A stretch of 24,819 nucleotides of DNA, from positions 1 to 24,819 of the forward strand of contig SFHK01000033.1 in the NCBI GenBank assembly GCA_004556395.1. The letters run 5' to 3'. The notes under the pieces are model-generated. The model saw only the letters and a program-made list of their open reading frames with translations. It was not told the origin of the DNA and ran no database searches. The stretch comes from Clostridiales bacterium. Its GTDB lineage: Bacteria; Bacillota; Clostridia; Christensenellales; Aristaeellaceae. Below are positions 1-10,077 of this stretch, in pieces; position 1 is the stretch's first letter, and every line of letters begins with the position of its first letter. The translations under genes and the position numbers were made by a program.

Positions 1-210
1 ATACTCAACGTGCGCGGTGTTGATCGTGATTCCGCGGGCCTTCTCTTCCGGCGCCTTATCGATTTCGTCGTAGCGCATGGCCGTCGCATGGCCCTGCTGA
101 GACAGCGCGATCGTGATCGCAGCCGTCAGCGTCGTCTTGCCGTGGTCAACGTGGCCGATCGTGCCGATGTTTACGTGCGGCTTATTGCGCTCAAATTTTG
201 CCTTGCCCAT
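1..210 (-). CDS. tuf: Elongation factor Tu, N-terminal 70 residues (gene runs off the left edge)
   Basis: EF-Tu is the GTPase that brings aminoacyl-tRNA to the ribosome. Only codons 1-70 are present. The N-terminus reads MGKAKFERNKPHVNIGTIGH, followed by the P-loop GHVDHGKTT (residues 19-27) and the switch I region with the ARGITIN stretch at about 59-64, all characteristic of EF-Tu. The ATG at 208-210 is preceded by a GGGAGG ribosome binding site. The gene lies 34 bases downstream of tRNA-Gly and is probably transcribed with it from the promoter at 342-370. The sigH-tuf order is common in Clostridia. No anomaly is seen in the visible part. Confidence 0.97.
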   Translation of the reverse strand, partial: MGKAKFERNKPHVNIGTIGHVDHGKTTLTAAITIALSQQGHATAMRYDEIDKAPEEKARGITINTAHVEY

Positions 211-244
211 TGTCGTCAGTCCTCCCAAATGAATCATAGTTTTG

Positions 245-319
<75 letters not shown>

Positions 320-341
320 AACCCATGCCTAATCGATATAC

Positions 342-370
342 ATTTTACTAAGAGCGTCAACATTTGTCAA
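342..370 (-). promoter_or_regulatory. Sigma-A-type promoter for tRNA-Gly/tuf
   Basis: On the minus strand a perfect -35 TTGACA (365-370) is separated by exactly 17 bases from a -10 TAAAAT (342-347, 5 of 6 matches). The predicted start is near 335, just before the tRNA 5' end at 318. A second TTGAC lies inside the spacer at a distance unsuitable for this -10. It is one of the strongest promoter matches in the window, as expected for tRNA and EF-Tu. Confidence 0.8.
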
Positions 371-424
371 CGGGTATTCTGCGTATCTGACCGTCAAATA
401 TGTGTTATTTTCTCAAGAATTCCT

Positions 425-1039
425 TTACTTTTCCTCCAGATACCGCTGCAGCTTCCGTTTCACGCGCTGAAGCGCGTTGTCGATGCTCTTCAGATGCCGT
501 CCCGTCTCGGCGCTGATTTCCTGATAGCTCTTCCCTTCCATATAGTTGACGAGCACGTCCAGCTCAAGCTCCGACAGAATCGAGCCGATTTTGCCCTTGA
601 TGGCGCCGACGTCCTCCTTGGAAATGATCATCGATTCGGGGTTTGAGAAGTTGTCCTCGGTGATCACATCCAGCAGCGTCCGGTCGCTTTCCTCGTCGTA
701 AATGGGCTTGTTGAGGGACACATAGCTGTTCAGCGGAATGTGTTTCTGGCGCGTCGCGGTTTTGATGGCGGTGATGATCTGGCGCGTGATGCACAGTTCG
801 GCAAAGGCGCGGAAGGAAGCCTGCTTGTCCGTCCGGTAATCGCGGATGGCCTTGTACAGGCCGATCATTCCCTCCTGCACAATGTCCTCATGGTCGGCGC
901 CGATCAGGAAATAGCTGCGCGCCTTGGAGCGCACAAAATTCTTGTATTTGTTCAGCAAATACTCCAGCGCGTCATTGTCGCCTTCCTGCGCCAGCCGGAC
1001 GAGCTCCTCATCCGTCATGTTTTCGAATTTCTCGTACAT
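425..1039 (-). CDS. sigH: RNA polymerase sigma-H factor (Spo0H type)
   Basis: This 204-residue sigma-70-family protein has the length and sequence of SigH/Spo0H, the transition-state sigma factor that directs early sporulation and competence genes in Bacillota. Region 2 includes the motif DHEDIVQEGMIGLYKAIRDY (about residues 49-68), where core RNA polymerase and the -10 element are bound. Region 4 spans about 155-200 and contains the helix-turn-helix stretch SYQEISAETGRHLKSIDNAL. The ATG at 1039 has GGAGGA six bases upstream. A second in-frame Met at residue 8 is less favoured. The gene is the last of rhaB-mrnC-rlmB-sigH, 33 bases after rlmB. The mrnC-rlmB-sigH order matches the usual Bacillota arrangement, which supports the assignment. 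Confidence 0.95.
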   Translation of the reverse strand: MYEKFENMTDEELVRLAQEGDNDALEYLLNKYKNFVRSKARSYFLIGADHEDIVQEGMIGLYKAIRDYRTDKQASFRAFAELCITRQIITAIKTATRQKHIPLNSYVSLNKPIYDEESDRTLLDVITEDNFSNPESMIISKEDVGAIKGKIGSILSELELDVLVNYMEGKSYQEISAETGRHLKSIDNALQRVKRKLQRYLEEK

Positions 1040-1072
1040 CGCGTTCCTCCGCGCCTTTGTTTCTTACCGCCA

Positions 1073-1996
1073 TCAGCCGTTTCGCGCCCTCGAGGCCTGA
1101 AACAGCATGATGCCGGCCGCTACCGATGCGTTCAGCGAATTGATATGCCCCTTCATGGGAATTGAAAGCGTCTTGTCGCAGTTCTTCAGCACCAGCTGGG
1201 AAACACCCTCGCCCTCGGCGCCGATGACGATGGCGACCGCGCCGGTCAGGTCCGCCTCATAGACGTTCTCGCCGTCCATGTCCGCCGCGTACACCCACAC
1301 GCCGCGTTCCTTGATTTCCTCAATGGCGCGGCACAGGTTGCTCACGCGCGCCACCTTCATATATTCCACCGCGCCCGCCGCCGCCTTCACACACGCCGGG
1401 TTCAGCCCCGCGCTGCGACGCTCGGGAATCACCACGCCGTGCGCGCCCGCGCATTCCGCCGAGCGGATGATCGCGCCCAGATTGTGCGGGTCGGTAATGC
1501 CGTCCAGAAGAATCAGAAACGGCGCTTCTCCGCGTTCCCCGGCGCAGGCGAAAATCTCGTCCAGCGTGCTGTAGGACGCGCTGGAAGCATACGCCAGCAG
1601 CCCCTGATGATTGGGGTACACCTGATCGAGCCGCACGCGCTCGACCTCCTGCACGACCACGCCCGCGTCCTTCGCCATGCGCACGATGTCGCGCGCCGCG
1701 CCGGAAAGGTCGCCCTTCATCACCAGCAGCTTTTCAAGCGGCCGACCCGCGCGCAGCGCTTCCCTTATGGGATTACGCCCCACCAGCAGGTTTTCGGGCG
1801 CTTCGTTTTCCCGCTCGCGCGGAAGCGCTTCCTCGCCCATCCGTCTCTTCGGATCGACCGTCGGACGACGGGACGCGCCGTAGTTGCGCTGCGCCGTGCC
1901 CGTCCAGCCGGACGGGCCGCCATCCGGACGCTTGCCGTTGTGATTGCCGTGGTATCCGCGGCGTTCCTCGCCGCCTGAAAAACGATCGTATGGCAT
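1073..1996 (-). CDS. rlmB: TrmH/SpoU-family RNA 2'-O-methyltransferase (RlmB-like)
   Basis: A SPOUT methyltransferase expected to 2'-O-methylate a guanosine of 23S rRNA (G2251 in E. coli numbering) using SAM. The substrate-binding domain (about 70-140) is followed by the knotted catalytic domain. Its three signature motifs are DGITDPHNLGAIIRSAE (165-181), VIGAEGEGVS (257-266) and IPMKGHINSLNASVAAG (279-295). The chosen start is the ATG at 1996, two bases after the mrnC stop, with ACAGGAG at suitable spacing. A longer frame to 2026 would overlap mrnC. The first ~65 residues are a low-complexity extension rich in Gly, Arg and Pro, absent from the E. coli enzyme and possibly RNA-binding. YacO-type naming would be equally fair, since the exact target base cannot be told from sequence. 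Confidence 0.92.
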   Translation of the reverse strand: MPYDRFSGGEERRGYHGNHNGKRPDGGPSGWTGTAQRNYGASRRPTVDPKRRMGEEALPRERENEAPENLLVGRNPIREALRAGRPLEKLLVMKGDLSGAARDIVRMAKDAGVVVQEVERVRLDQVYPNHQGLLAYASSASYSTLDEIFACAGERGEAPFLILLDGITDPHNLGAIIRSAECAGAHGVVIPERRSAGLNPACVKAAAGAVEYMKVARVSNLCRAIEEIKERGVWVYAADMDGENVYEADLTGAVAIVIGAEGEGVSQLVLKNCDKTLSIPMKGHINSLNASVAAGIMLFQASRARNG

Positions 1997-1998
1997 AG

Positions 1999-2400
1999 CT
2001 ACTCCTGTCCTTCCGTCTGCATACAAATGCCCAGAAACCCCTCCATGCGGGCGCGCTGCCCGGTCAGATACAGATAGCCGATCAGCGCCTCCAGCGCCGT
2101 CGCCCGGTGATACTCCCTCGCGTCGGCGTTCTTTGTGGGGGTTTGGCGGGCGTTTCTCGCGCGCCGCACGACGCCCGCCTCCTCCTCGGTCAGAAGGGGT
2201 TCCACGCGCGCGAGCGCCTCCGACTGCGCGTGCGCGTTCACATATCGCACTGCCGCCAGATGCACCTCGCGCATGTGCCCGCCGCCCGCCGACACCAGAC
2301 GCGAGCGAACATACAGATCATACACGCTGTCGCCCACAAACGCCAGCTCCAGCGCACCGGGCAGCTGCCCGTGCGCAAACCGCATCGCGTCCGTCTGCAT
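1999..2400 (-). CDS. mrnC: Mini-ribonuclease III
   Basis: Mini-III is a dimeric RNase III catalytic domain without the double-stranded RNA-binding domain. It matures the ends of 23S rRNA in Bacillota. The 133-residue length fits the family. The catalytic signature ELAFVGDSVYDLYVR lies at residues 18-32 with the metal-binding Asp24, and the second acidic helix ALEALIGYLYL follows near residue 104. The ATG at 2400 lies three bases after the rhaB stop, with GGGAG about eight bases upstream, so the two genes are probably translated from one message. rlmB begins immediately downstream. In many Bacillota this gene follows cysS; here rhaB takes that place. Confidence 0.93.
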   Translation of the reverse strand: MQTDAMRFAHGQLPGALELAFVGDSVYDLYVRSRLVSAGGGHMREVHLAAVRYVNAHAQSEALARVEPLLTEEEAGVVRRARNARQTPTKNADAREYHRATALEALIGYLYLTGQRARMEGFLGICMQTEGQE

Positions 2401-2403
2401 GCG

Positions 2404-3936
2404 TTATTCTCCCATCAGCTTCAGAAGCTTCTTATAGGCTTTCGCCCATTTCTCCGCCGCGGCCGGGTCAAAGTCGTAGGCGCGGTTGTCGAAGGAGTTT
2501 GCCACGACCTCGCGCAGCTCCCACAGATCCTTCACCGCTCCCATGCCCATCGCCTGCACCAGCAGGTTGCCGATCACGGTGCCTTCGCTCGCGCCGATGC
2601 GCACGGCGCGCTGCAGCGCGTTCGCCGTATAGGCGTTGAGCAGCTCGTTCTTGCCGCCGCCGCCCACGATGTACAGCGTGTCGATCTTGCCGCCGGTAAT
2701 CGCTTCCAGCGTCTCCACGCCCCAGCGATACTTGACCGCCAGACCGCGATACACGATGTCCGCGATCTTGCCAACGCGATCCCCGCCGAGCTCCACACCG
2801 TCGTGCGTCTTCACATAGTCGGCCACGCGGTCAGCCATGCCGTCGGGCGCGAAGAATGCGTCATCGTCCACGTTGATCACCGCGTCCACCGGCTCCTTCA
2901 CCCTGCGCACCTCGTCCACGATGTCGGCGAAGCTCAGCTTTTCAAGCCCGGCCTTCGCGCGCTCCTCGTTGAACTGCTTGCGGCACTCCTGAATAATCCA
3001 CAGACCCATGATATTTTTCAGCAGCCTCGTCGTGCCGTTCAGGCCGCCTTCATTGGAAAAGTTCGCGTCCATGACGCTCTCGGTACATACCGGCGTTTCC
3101 GTTTCCACGCCCAACAGCGACCACGTTCCGCTGGAAAGATAGGCAAAGCTCTCGCCCTTCCTCGCCGGAACGGCCGCGACGGCGGACGCGGTGTCGTGCG
3201 ACGCGACGGCCACGACGGGAATGTCGTAATCCAGCGCGGGGCAGATTTCCTTTTTCAGCATGCCGCGAATCTCGCCCGGCTGCTGAATCGGCGCGAACAG
3301 CCCCTCGGGCAGACCGAACGCCGACAGAATCTCCTTCGACCACGTGCGCACGGACGGATCGATCATCTGGCTGGTCGACGCGATCGTGTACTCGGTGCCC
3401 TCCCTGCCGGTCAGATACCACGCGAACAGGTCGGGCATAAACAGAAGCGTGTTCTTCGCGTCGATCAGATGGGCAGTTTCCGGATTCTTCTTCATCGCCA
3501 GCAGCTGATAGAGCGTGTTGAACTGCAAAAACGCAAGGCCGGTGTGAGCAAAAATTTCTGCCTTCGGCATGATCCTGAACGCTTCCTCCATCATGCCGTC
3601 GGTGCGCTCGTCGCGATAGGATACGGGTTCAAAAACAACCTCGTCTCCGCACACAATGCCGAAGTCCACACCCCACGTGTCGATGCCGATCGACTCGATG
3701 CGCACGCCGCGCTGCGCGACCATGCCAATGGCGGTTTTCATCTCGCCGAACAGGCGCTTCATTTCCCATTTCAGAACGCCGCCCACGCGAACCGCCTCAT
3801 TCGGAAAACGATACACCTCTTCCAGCTCCAGCTTCTTTTTGCCGTCCGCCGGGTCAGTGCCCAGCATGCCAAGAATTGCCCGGCCGCTGGACGCGCCGAA
3901 GTCAAAGCCCAGATAGTACCTGACATTGTTCAGCAT
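2404..3936 (-). CDS. rhaB: Rhamnulokinase (FGGY sugar kinase)
   Basis: Phosphorylates L-rhamnulose to rhamnulose-1-phosphate with ATP in the cytosolic L-rhamnose pathway. The 510-residue protein has the two FGGY domains. The N-terminal ATPase motif is LGFDFGASSGRA (9-20), followed by IGIDTWGVDFG. The phosphate 2 loop is SSGTWSLLG and the C-terminal adenosine motif is GGGGKNELLNAYTAN. The segment NGTTRLLKNIMGLWIIQECR is typical of RhaB rather than other FGGY kinases. The start was set at 3936, with GGGAGGAAGG upstream; an in-frame GTG at 3954 falls inside that binding site. The gene is the first of an operon with mrnC-rlmB-sigH and has its own extended -10 promoter. No rhaA, rhaD or rhamnose regulator is nearby, so its pairing with RNA-processing genes is unexpected. 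Confidence 0.9.
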   Translation of the reverse strand: MLNNVRYYLGFDFGASSGRAILGMLGTDPADGKKKLELEEVYRFPNEAVRVGGVLKWEMKRLFGEMKTAIGMVAQRGVRIESIGIDTWGVDFGIVCGDEVVFEPVSYRDERTDGMMEEAFRIMPKAEIFAHTGLAFLQFNTLYQLLAMKKNPETAHLIDAKNTLLFMPDLFAWYLTGREGTEYTIASTSQMIDPSVRTWSKEILSAFGLPEGLFAPIQQPGEIRGMLKKEICPALDYDIPVVAVASHDTASAVAAVPARKGESFAYLSSGTWSLLGVETETPVCTESVMDANFSNEGGLNGTTRLLKNIMGLWIIQECRKQFNEERAKAGLEKLSFADIVDEVRRVKEPVDAVINVDDDAFFAPDGMADRVADYVKTHDGVELGGDRVGKIADIVYRGLAVKYRWGVETLEAITGGKIDTLYIVGGGGKNELLNAYTANALQRAVRIGASEGTVIGNLLVQAMGMGAVKDLWELREVVANSFDNRAYDFDPAAAEKWAKAYKKLLKLMGE

Positions 3937-3972
3937 TTTTTGCCTTCCTCCCACTATGCTCCCATTTTCTAT

Positions 3973-4001
3973 AGTATATCAGATATCGCGCGGTTTGTCA
4001 C
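3973..4001 (-). promoter_or_regulatory. Promoter of the rhaB-mrnC-rlmB-sigH operon
   Basis: The minus strand shows -35 GTGACA (3996-4001, 5 of 6), a 17-base spacer and an extended -10 TGaTATACT, with the hexamer at 3973-3978. The predicted start near 3966 gives a ~30-base leader before the rhaB ATG. The DnaA-box cluster begins about 75 bases upstream of the -35, a position from which bound DnaA could influence this promoter. Confidence 0.75.
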
Positions 4002-4074
4002 ACATTCAATAAAAAGTTCATATATGACAAAAGTTGTTGTCAGAACATAGTCTTATGCGTTTTCACTCGCCTTT

Positions 4075-4224
4075 CCATCCACAGGATTCATCCACATCTT
4101 CCACAGGGTTATCCACGTTTTACCGCCCTTTTCAGGCCGATCTCCCCGGTTTTCCACCGAAATGTGGAGAATTTATCCACATTCTCCACAAGTTATCCAC
4201 AGGTCGGTGGGAAGTTGTGGATGG
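4075..4224. promoter_or_regulatory. Cluster of DnaA boxes (candidate DnaA-binding locus or replication origin)
   Basis: Against the consensus TTATCCACA, perfect 9-mers lie at 4173-4181 and 4193-4201 on the plus strand. One-mismatch copies are at 4088-4096, 4109-4117 and 4182-4190 (+) and at 4163-4171 (-). Two-mismatch copies are at 4075-4083, 4097-4105 (+) and 4216-4224 (-). The core 4173-4201 is three boxes almost end to end, and an inverted pair spans 4163-4181. About 0.2 perfect 9-mers would be expected in the whole window by chance (equal base use). A further perfect box is at 4387-4395 on the minus strand and another at 4705-4713 inside tsaD. AT-rich stretches flank the cluster at 3961-4040 and 4232-4262. 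The cluster lies between two co-directional operons and dnaA is not present here, so an accessory DnaA-binding locus is at least as likely as oriC. Confidence 0.85.
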
Positions 4225-4386
4225 TTCCAGATTTTGTCGAATATATTACAGTACTATTACAGACCCCGGTTTGATCCGGTCTTCCCGGCGACAAATATCA
4301 CAATTTCTCCGTGTTTTTTTCGTGACGTCTTTCATTCATTTCTCCGTCATAAGGGTATTCGTACTATACACACAAGCGATGTCGCC

Positions 4387-4395
4387 TGTGGATAA
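4387..4395 (-). promoter_or_regulatory. Isolated perfect DnaA box at the tsaD terminator
   Basis: TTATCCACA is read on the minus strand. Its first bases form the end of the T-run of the terminator at 4394-4433. It lies 162 bases to the right of the main box cluster and is in opposite orientation to most boxes there. Confidence 0.7.
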
Positions 4396-4433
4396 AAAAA
4401 ATCCGCGGACGCGAGCTTTCTCACGAACGCGGA
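4394..4433 (-). terminator. Rho-independent terminator after tsaD
   Basis: A 14-base stem (4402-4415 with 4420-4433, two mismatches and one G-U pair) encloses a 4-base loop. It is followed on the minus strand by eight Ts (4394-4401). It lies 15 bases beyond the tsaD stop and closes the secA-prfB-DUF1461-tsaD block, which shows that the rhaB operon is separately initiated. Confidence 0.85.
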
Positions 4434-4448
4434 AGATCTTCTTTCCAT

Positions 4449-5513
4449 TTATTCTTCGATCAGGCGAATCGACGGCTGAGCGTTCAGGGACAGCGGCGCG
4501 GGTTCGCCCGTCATCAGACGGTAGAACGCAGCCGAGCCGATCATCACGGCGTTGTCTGTGCACAGCGCGACCGGCGGCATATAGACCTTCAGTCCCATCT
4601 TCGTGCCACGGCGCTCCATTTCCCGCCGCAAAAGACGGTTGGACGCCACGCCGCCCGCCAGCGCCACCGACTTCGCGCCGGTATCGCGGCAGGCCGCCAG
4701 CGTTTTATCCACAAGCATATCGACGACCGCCTTGCGCAGCGACGCCGACCAGTCCGCCACGCGAATCTCCTCGCCCTTCTGCCGGAGCATATGCGCCTGG
4801 TTGATCACGGCCGTCTTCAGGCCGCTGAACGAGAAATCGTATTTGCCCTCCGTGTGAATCTTCGGAAAGCGATAGGCCTCCGGATTTCCCTCCTCAGCCA
4901 GCTTATCCAGCAGCGGTCCGCCCGGATACGGAATGTTCAGCACGCGCGCCGCCTTGTCAAAGGCCTCTCCCGCCGCATCGTCCGTGGTACGCCCCAGCAT
5001 CTTGTACGCGCCGTAGCGCTCCACGCTCACGATATGGCTGTGCCCGCCGGACGCCACCAGACACACAAACGGCGGTTCCAGCTCCGGATTAGCGACAAAA
5101 TTGGCGCTCACATGCCCTTCGATATGGTTGACGGCAATCAGCGGCAGACGGCGGGCATACGCGAACGCCTTCGCCCAGCTTAGGCCGGTCAGAAGCGCGC
5201 CGACGAGCCCGGGCCCGAACGTCACGCCCACCGCGTCAATCGCGTCCATGCCCAGTCCCGCTTCGGCCAGCACGCGGTCGAGCAGCGGATCCAGCGCTTC
5301 CACATGCATGCGCGAAGCGATTTCCGGAACCACGCCGCCATACAGCGCGTGCGTATCCACCTGCGACGCGATTTCGCCCGACAGCACGCGGCGGCCATCC
5401 GCCACAAGCGCCATCGCCGTTTCGTCGCAGGAGGATTCCACCGCCAGTATGACCGCGTGTCCGCGCGCCTTCAGCTCGCGCACCCGTTCCCTCGCTTCAT
5501 CCGCGTAGCTCAT
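4449..5513 (-). CDS. tsaD: tRNA N6-adenosine threonylcarbamoyltransferase
   Basis: TsaD (Gcp/YgjD/Kae1) transfers the threonylcarbamoyl group onto A37 of ANN-decoding tRNAs, in complex with TsaB and TsaE. The ASKHA fold is visible: ILAVESSCDETA (22-33), the metal-binding pair in HIEGH (H130 and H134), VASGGHSH, GEAFDKAARVL and the C-terminal ALAGGVASNRLLR and CTDNAVMIG. The 354-residue length is slightly above average because of a ~20-residue N-terminal extension before the usual start of the fold. No start codon fits closer to the fold, and AAGGA precedes the ATG at 5513. The start overlaps the end of the DUF1461 gene by 17 bases, suggesting coupled translation. tsaB and tsaE are not in this window. 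Confidence 0.96.
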   Translation of the reverse strand: MSYADEARERVRELKARGHAVILAVESSCDETAMALVADGRRVLSGEIASQVDTHALYGGVVPEIASRMHVEALDPLLDRVLAEAGLGMDAIDAVGVTFGPGLVGALLTGLSWAKAFAYARRLPLIAVNHIEGHVSANFVANPELEPPFVCLVASGGHSHIVSVERYGAYKMLGRTTDDAAGEAFDKAARVLNIPYPGGPLLDKLAEEGNPEAYRFPKIHTEGKYDFSFSGLKTAVINQAHMLRQKGEEIRVADWSASLRKAVVDMLVDKTLAACRDTGAKSVALAGGVASNRLLRREMERRGTKMGLKVYMPPVALCTDNAVMIGSAAFYRLMTGEPAPLSLNAQPSIRLIEE

Positions 5514-6147
5514 CTTCCGTCCTTCTTCCTTTTAAAACCAGCCGAATCATGTACAGAATCGCGCAGGCGAGCAGACACCGCAGCACCGAGGAAATCCCCA
5601 CGCCCAGCGCCATGTTCATAAAGAATTTTTCCGGCATCACGCGAATCAGCGCGTCCTCCGCAGGGTTCAGAAGCCACAGGTCGTTGCCAAAAAACAGCCT
5701 GTGAAACGCTTCAAACATGCTGCGAAATCGCGTTGCCGCGAAGATACCGACCGCGGCGCATACCGCGATCACGCCGCCCGCCGTGCGCACGAACGCCCGC
5801 GGCAGCCGCGTTTTCTCCGACAGCACCGCAAAGACCAGCGTCAGTCCCATCAGCACATACATTCCGACGCGCACGCCGTTTAAAAGAGCGCGCACATCCT
5901 GCATGTGCGCTTGGGCGCGTTCGCTGAGTCCATCAATCGAGTCGCTGCGGCCGGACAGGTATTTCGCCACGTCCTGATTCAGCGCCAGCCTTTCCTCCGT
6001 CGTCACGGAAGAGCTTTCCTCCGTCACGCCGCTTCGCATCTGCGCGAGGTTGTATATCTCGTCGTTCAGCCCCACGGAAAACAGCGCCGTCAGAAACACC
6101 CACAGCGTCAGAAAGAATGCCGCGAGATACGTGCACAGTGTCTTCAT
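5497..6147 (-). CDS. DUF1461 (TIGR01906-type) integral membrane protein
   Basis: A 216-residue membrane protein of the TIGR01906/DUF1461 family, whose function is unknown. A first transmembrane helix (about 4-25) is followed by an extracytoplasmic stretch typical of the family, with the conserved N-x-D pattern around LALNQDVAKYLSG. Three more helices lie near 92-112, 122-140 and 178-203. A loop with FHRLFFGNDLWLLNPAEDALIRVMPE, here split between residues 149 and 174, is the family hallmark. The ATG at 6147 has GGGAGG upstream; the frame is open farther but without a plausible start. The gene lies 65 bases after prfB and overlaps tsaD. Nothing in the sequence shows what it does. Confidence 0.85.
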   Translation of the reverse strand: MKTLCTYLAAFFLTLWVFLTALFSVGLNDEIYNLAQMRSGVTEESSSVTTEERLALNQDVAKYLSGRSDSIDGLSERAQAHMQDVRALLNGVRVGMYVLMGLTLVFAVLSEKTRLPRAFVRTAGGVIAVCAAVGIFAATRFRSMFEAFHRLFFGNDLWLLNPAEDALIRVMPEKFFMNMALGVGISSVLRCLLACAILYMIRLVLKGRRTEDELRG

Positions 6148-6212
6148 GCTTCCTCCCCGCGCGCCCCTTCGGCGCGCACCGGAAGACGGCCTCCGCGCGT
6201 GATTCGAAGCGG

Positions 6213-7310
6213 TCAAAGCTTCTGCAGATAGGCCGTCACGAAGCCTTCCAGATCGCCGTCCATCACGTCGTCGATGTTGCCCATCTCGTAGCCGGTGCGG
6301 TGATCCTTCACCAGCGTGTACGGCTGGAAGACGTAGGAACGAATCTGGCTGCCCCATTCAATCTTCTTGAGCTCGCCCTTTACCTCGCCCATCAGCTCCT
6401 GCCTCTTCTGCTCCTGAAGCTCAGCCAGCTTGGCGCGCAGCATGCGGAAGCAGGTTTCCTTGTTCTGCAGCTGGCTGCGCTCGTTCTGGCACTGCACCAC
6501 GATGCCGGTGGGCAGGTGGGTGATGCGCACGGCGGAGTCGGTACGGTTTACGTGCTGGCCGCCCTTGCCGGACGAACGATAGGTATCGATGCGCAGATCC
6601 TCGGTCTCAATCGGAATCTCGCCCTCATCCTCAATAACGGGCGCCACGTCCAGCGAAGCGAACGACGTGTGCCTGCGCGCCGCCGCGTCAAACGGCGAAA
6701 TGCGCACCAGACGATGCACGCCGCGCTCGCTCTTCATAAAGCCATAGGCGTAATCGCCGGAAACCTCCCACGTGACCGACTTGATGCCAGCCTCGTCCCC
6801 TTCCAGCATGTCCAGTTCCTTTACGGTAAATCCCATGCGCTCGCCGAAGCGGGTATACATGCGATACAGCATCTGCGTCCAGTCCTGCGCCTCGGTTCCA
6901 CCCGCGCCCGCGTGCAGCGACAGAATGCAGTCGCAGCCGTCGTATTCGCCGGTCATCAGCGTGGTCAGCTTCAGCGCTTCCAGCTCCTCGCGCAGCTTTT
7001 TCAGCTCCTCGCCGATTTCGCCGGCCATTTCGTCGCCGCCCTCTTCCTCGGCCAGCTCCATCATGACCTCCACGTCATCCGCGCGGGACTGAAGGGATTT
7101 ATAATGGTTGATGCGGTTTTCGCAGGAACGCATCTTCTGGTTCACCTTCTGGGCACGCTCCACGTCGTCCCAGAAGCCGGGCGAAGCCATGTCCTCCTGA
7201 TACTCGATCAGCTGTTCCTTCAGATGCTCGATGTCCAGCGACTTGCCCGTTTCCTCAATCATAGCCTTGAGACTGGTGATCTCCTGGCGAAACACTTCCG
7301 ATTCATACAT
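6213..7310 (-). CDS. prfB: Peptide chain release factor 2, encoded without the programmed frameshift
   Basis: RF2 ends translation at UGA and UAA codons. The 365-residue length and motifs fit: the stop-codon tripeptide SPF (205-207) in VRISPFDAAARRH, and the peptidyl-hydrolysis motif GGQ (250-252) in SSGKGGQHVNRTDSAVR. Many bacteria regulate prfB by a +1 frameshift at an in-frame UGA near codon 25. Here the corresponding Ser-Leu-Asp-Ile region (residues 24-27) reads TCG CTG GAC ATC in one frame. There is no internal TGA or CTT-TGA slip site, so autoregulation by frameshifting appears lost. The ATG has GGAGGG at good spacing. The gene follows secA by 30 bases. Confidence 0.96.
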   Translation of the reverse strand: MYESEVFRQEITSLKAMIEETGKSLDIEHLKEQLIEYQEDMASPGFWDDVERAQKVNQKMRSCENRINHYKSLQSRADDVEVMMELAEEEGGDEMAGEIGEELKKLREELEALKLTTLMTGEYDGCDCILSLHAGAGGTEAQDWTQMLYRMYTRFGERMGFTVKELDMLEGDEAGIKSVTWEVSGDYAYGFMKSERGVHRLVRISPFDAAARRHTSFASLDVAPVIEDEGEIPIETEDLRIDTYRSSGKGGQHVNRTDSAVRITHLPTGIVVQCQNERSQLQNKETCFRMLRAKLAELQEQKRQELMGEVKGELKKIEWGSQIRSYVFQPYTLVKDHRTGYEMGNIDDVMDGDLEGFVTAYLQKL

Positions 7311-7340
7311 ACGCTTTTCCCTCCATCCGTTTTCGTCAGG

Positions 7341-10046
<2,706 letters not shown>

Positions 10047-10077
10047 GAACGGTACTCCCCCGTTTCCAAATCAGTTT

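Noticed and set aside
2107..4050. Long plus-strand open frame of 647 codons
   Set aside because: Antisense to rhaB and mrnC; His/Arg/Ala-rich composition typical of shadow frames in GC-rich DNA; no recognisable domain.
4075..4224. Short similar repeats that might be read as a CRISPR array or tandem repeat
   Set aside because: The repeated unit is the 9-base DnaA box, in both orientations and with irregular spacing; no 24-40 base repeats with regular spacers exist and no cas gene is present.
4075..4395. Outright call of oriC
   Set aside because: No dnaA or dnaN nearby, flanking operons are co-directional rather than diverging, and no clear DnaA-trio element could be established; kept as a candidate only.
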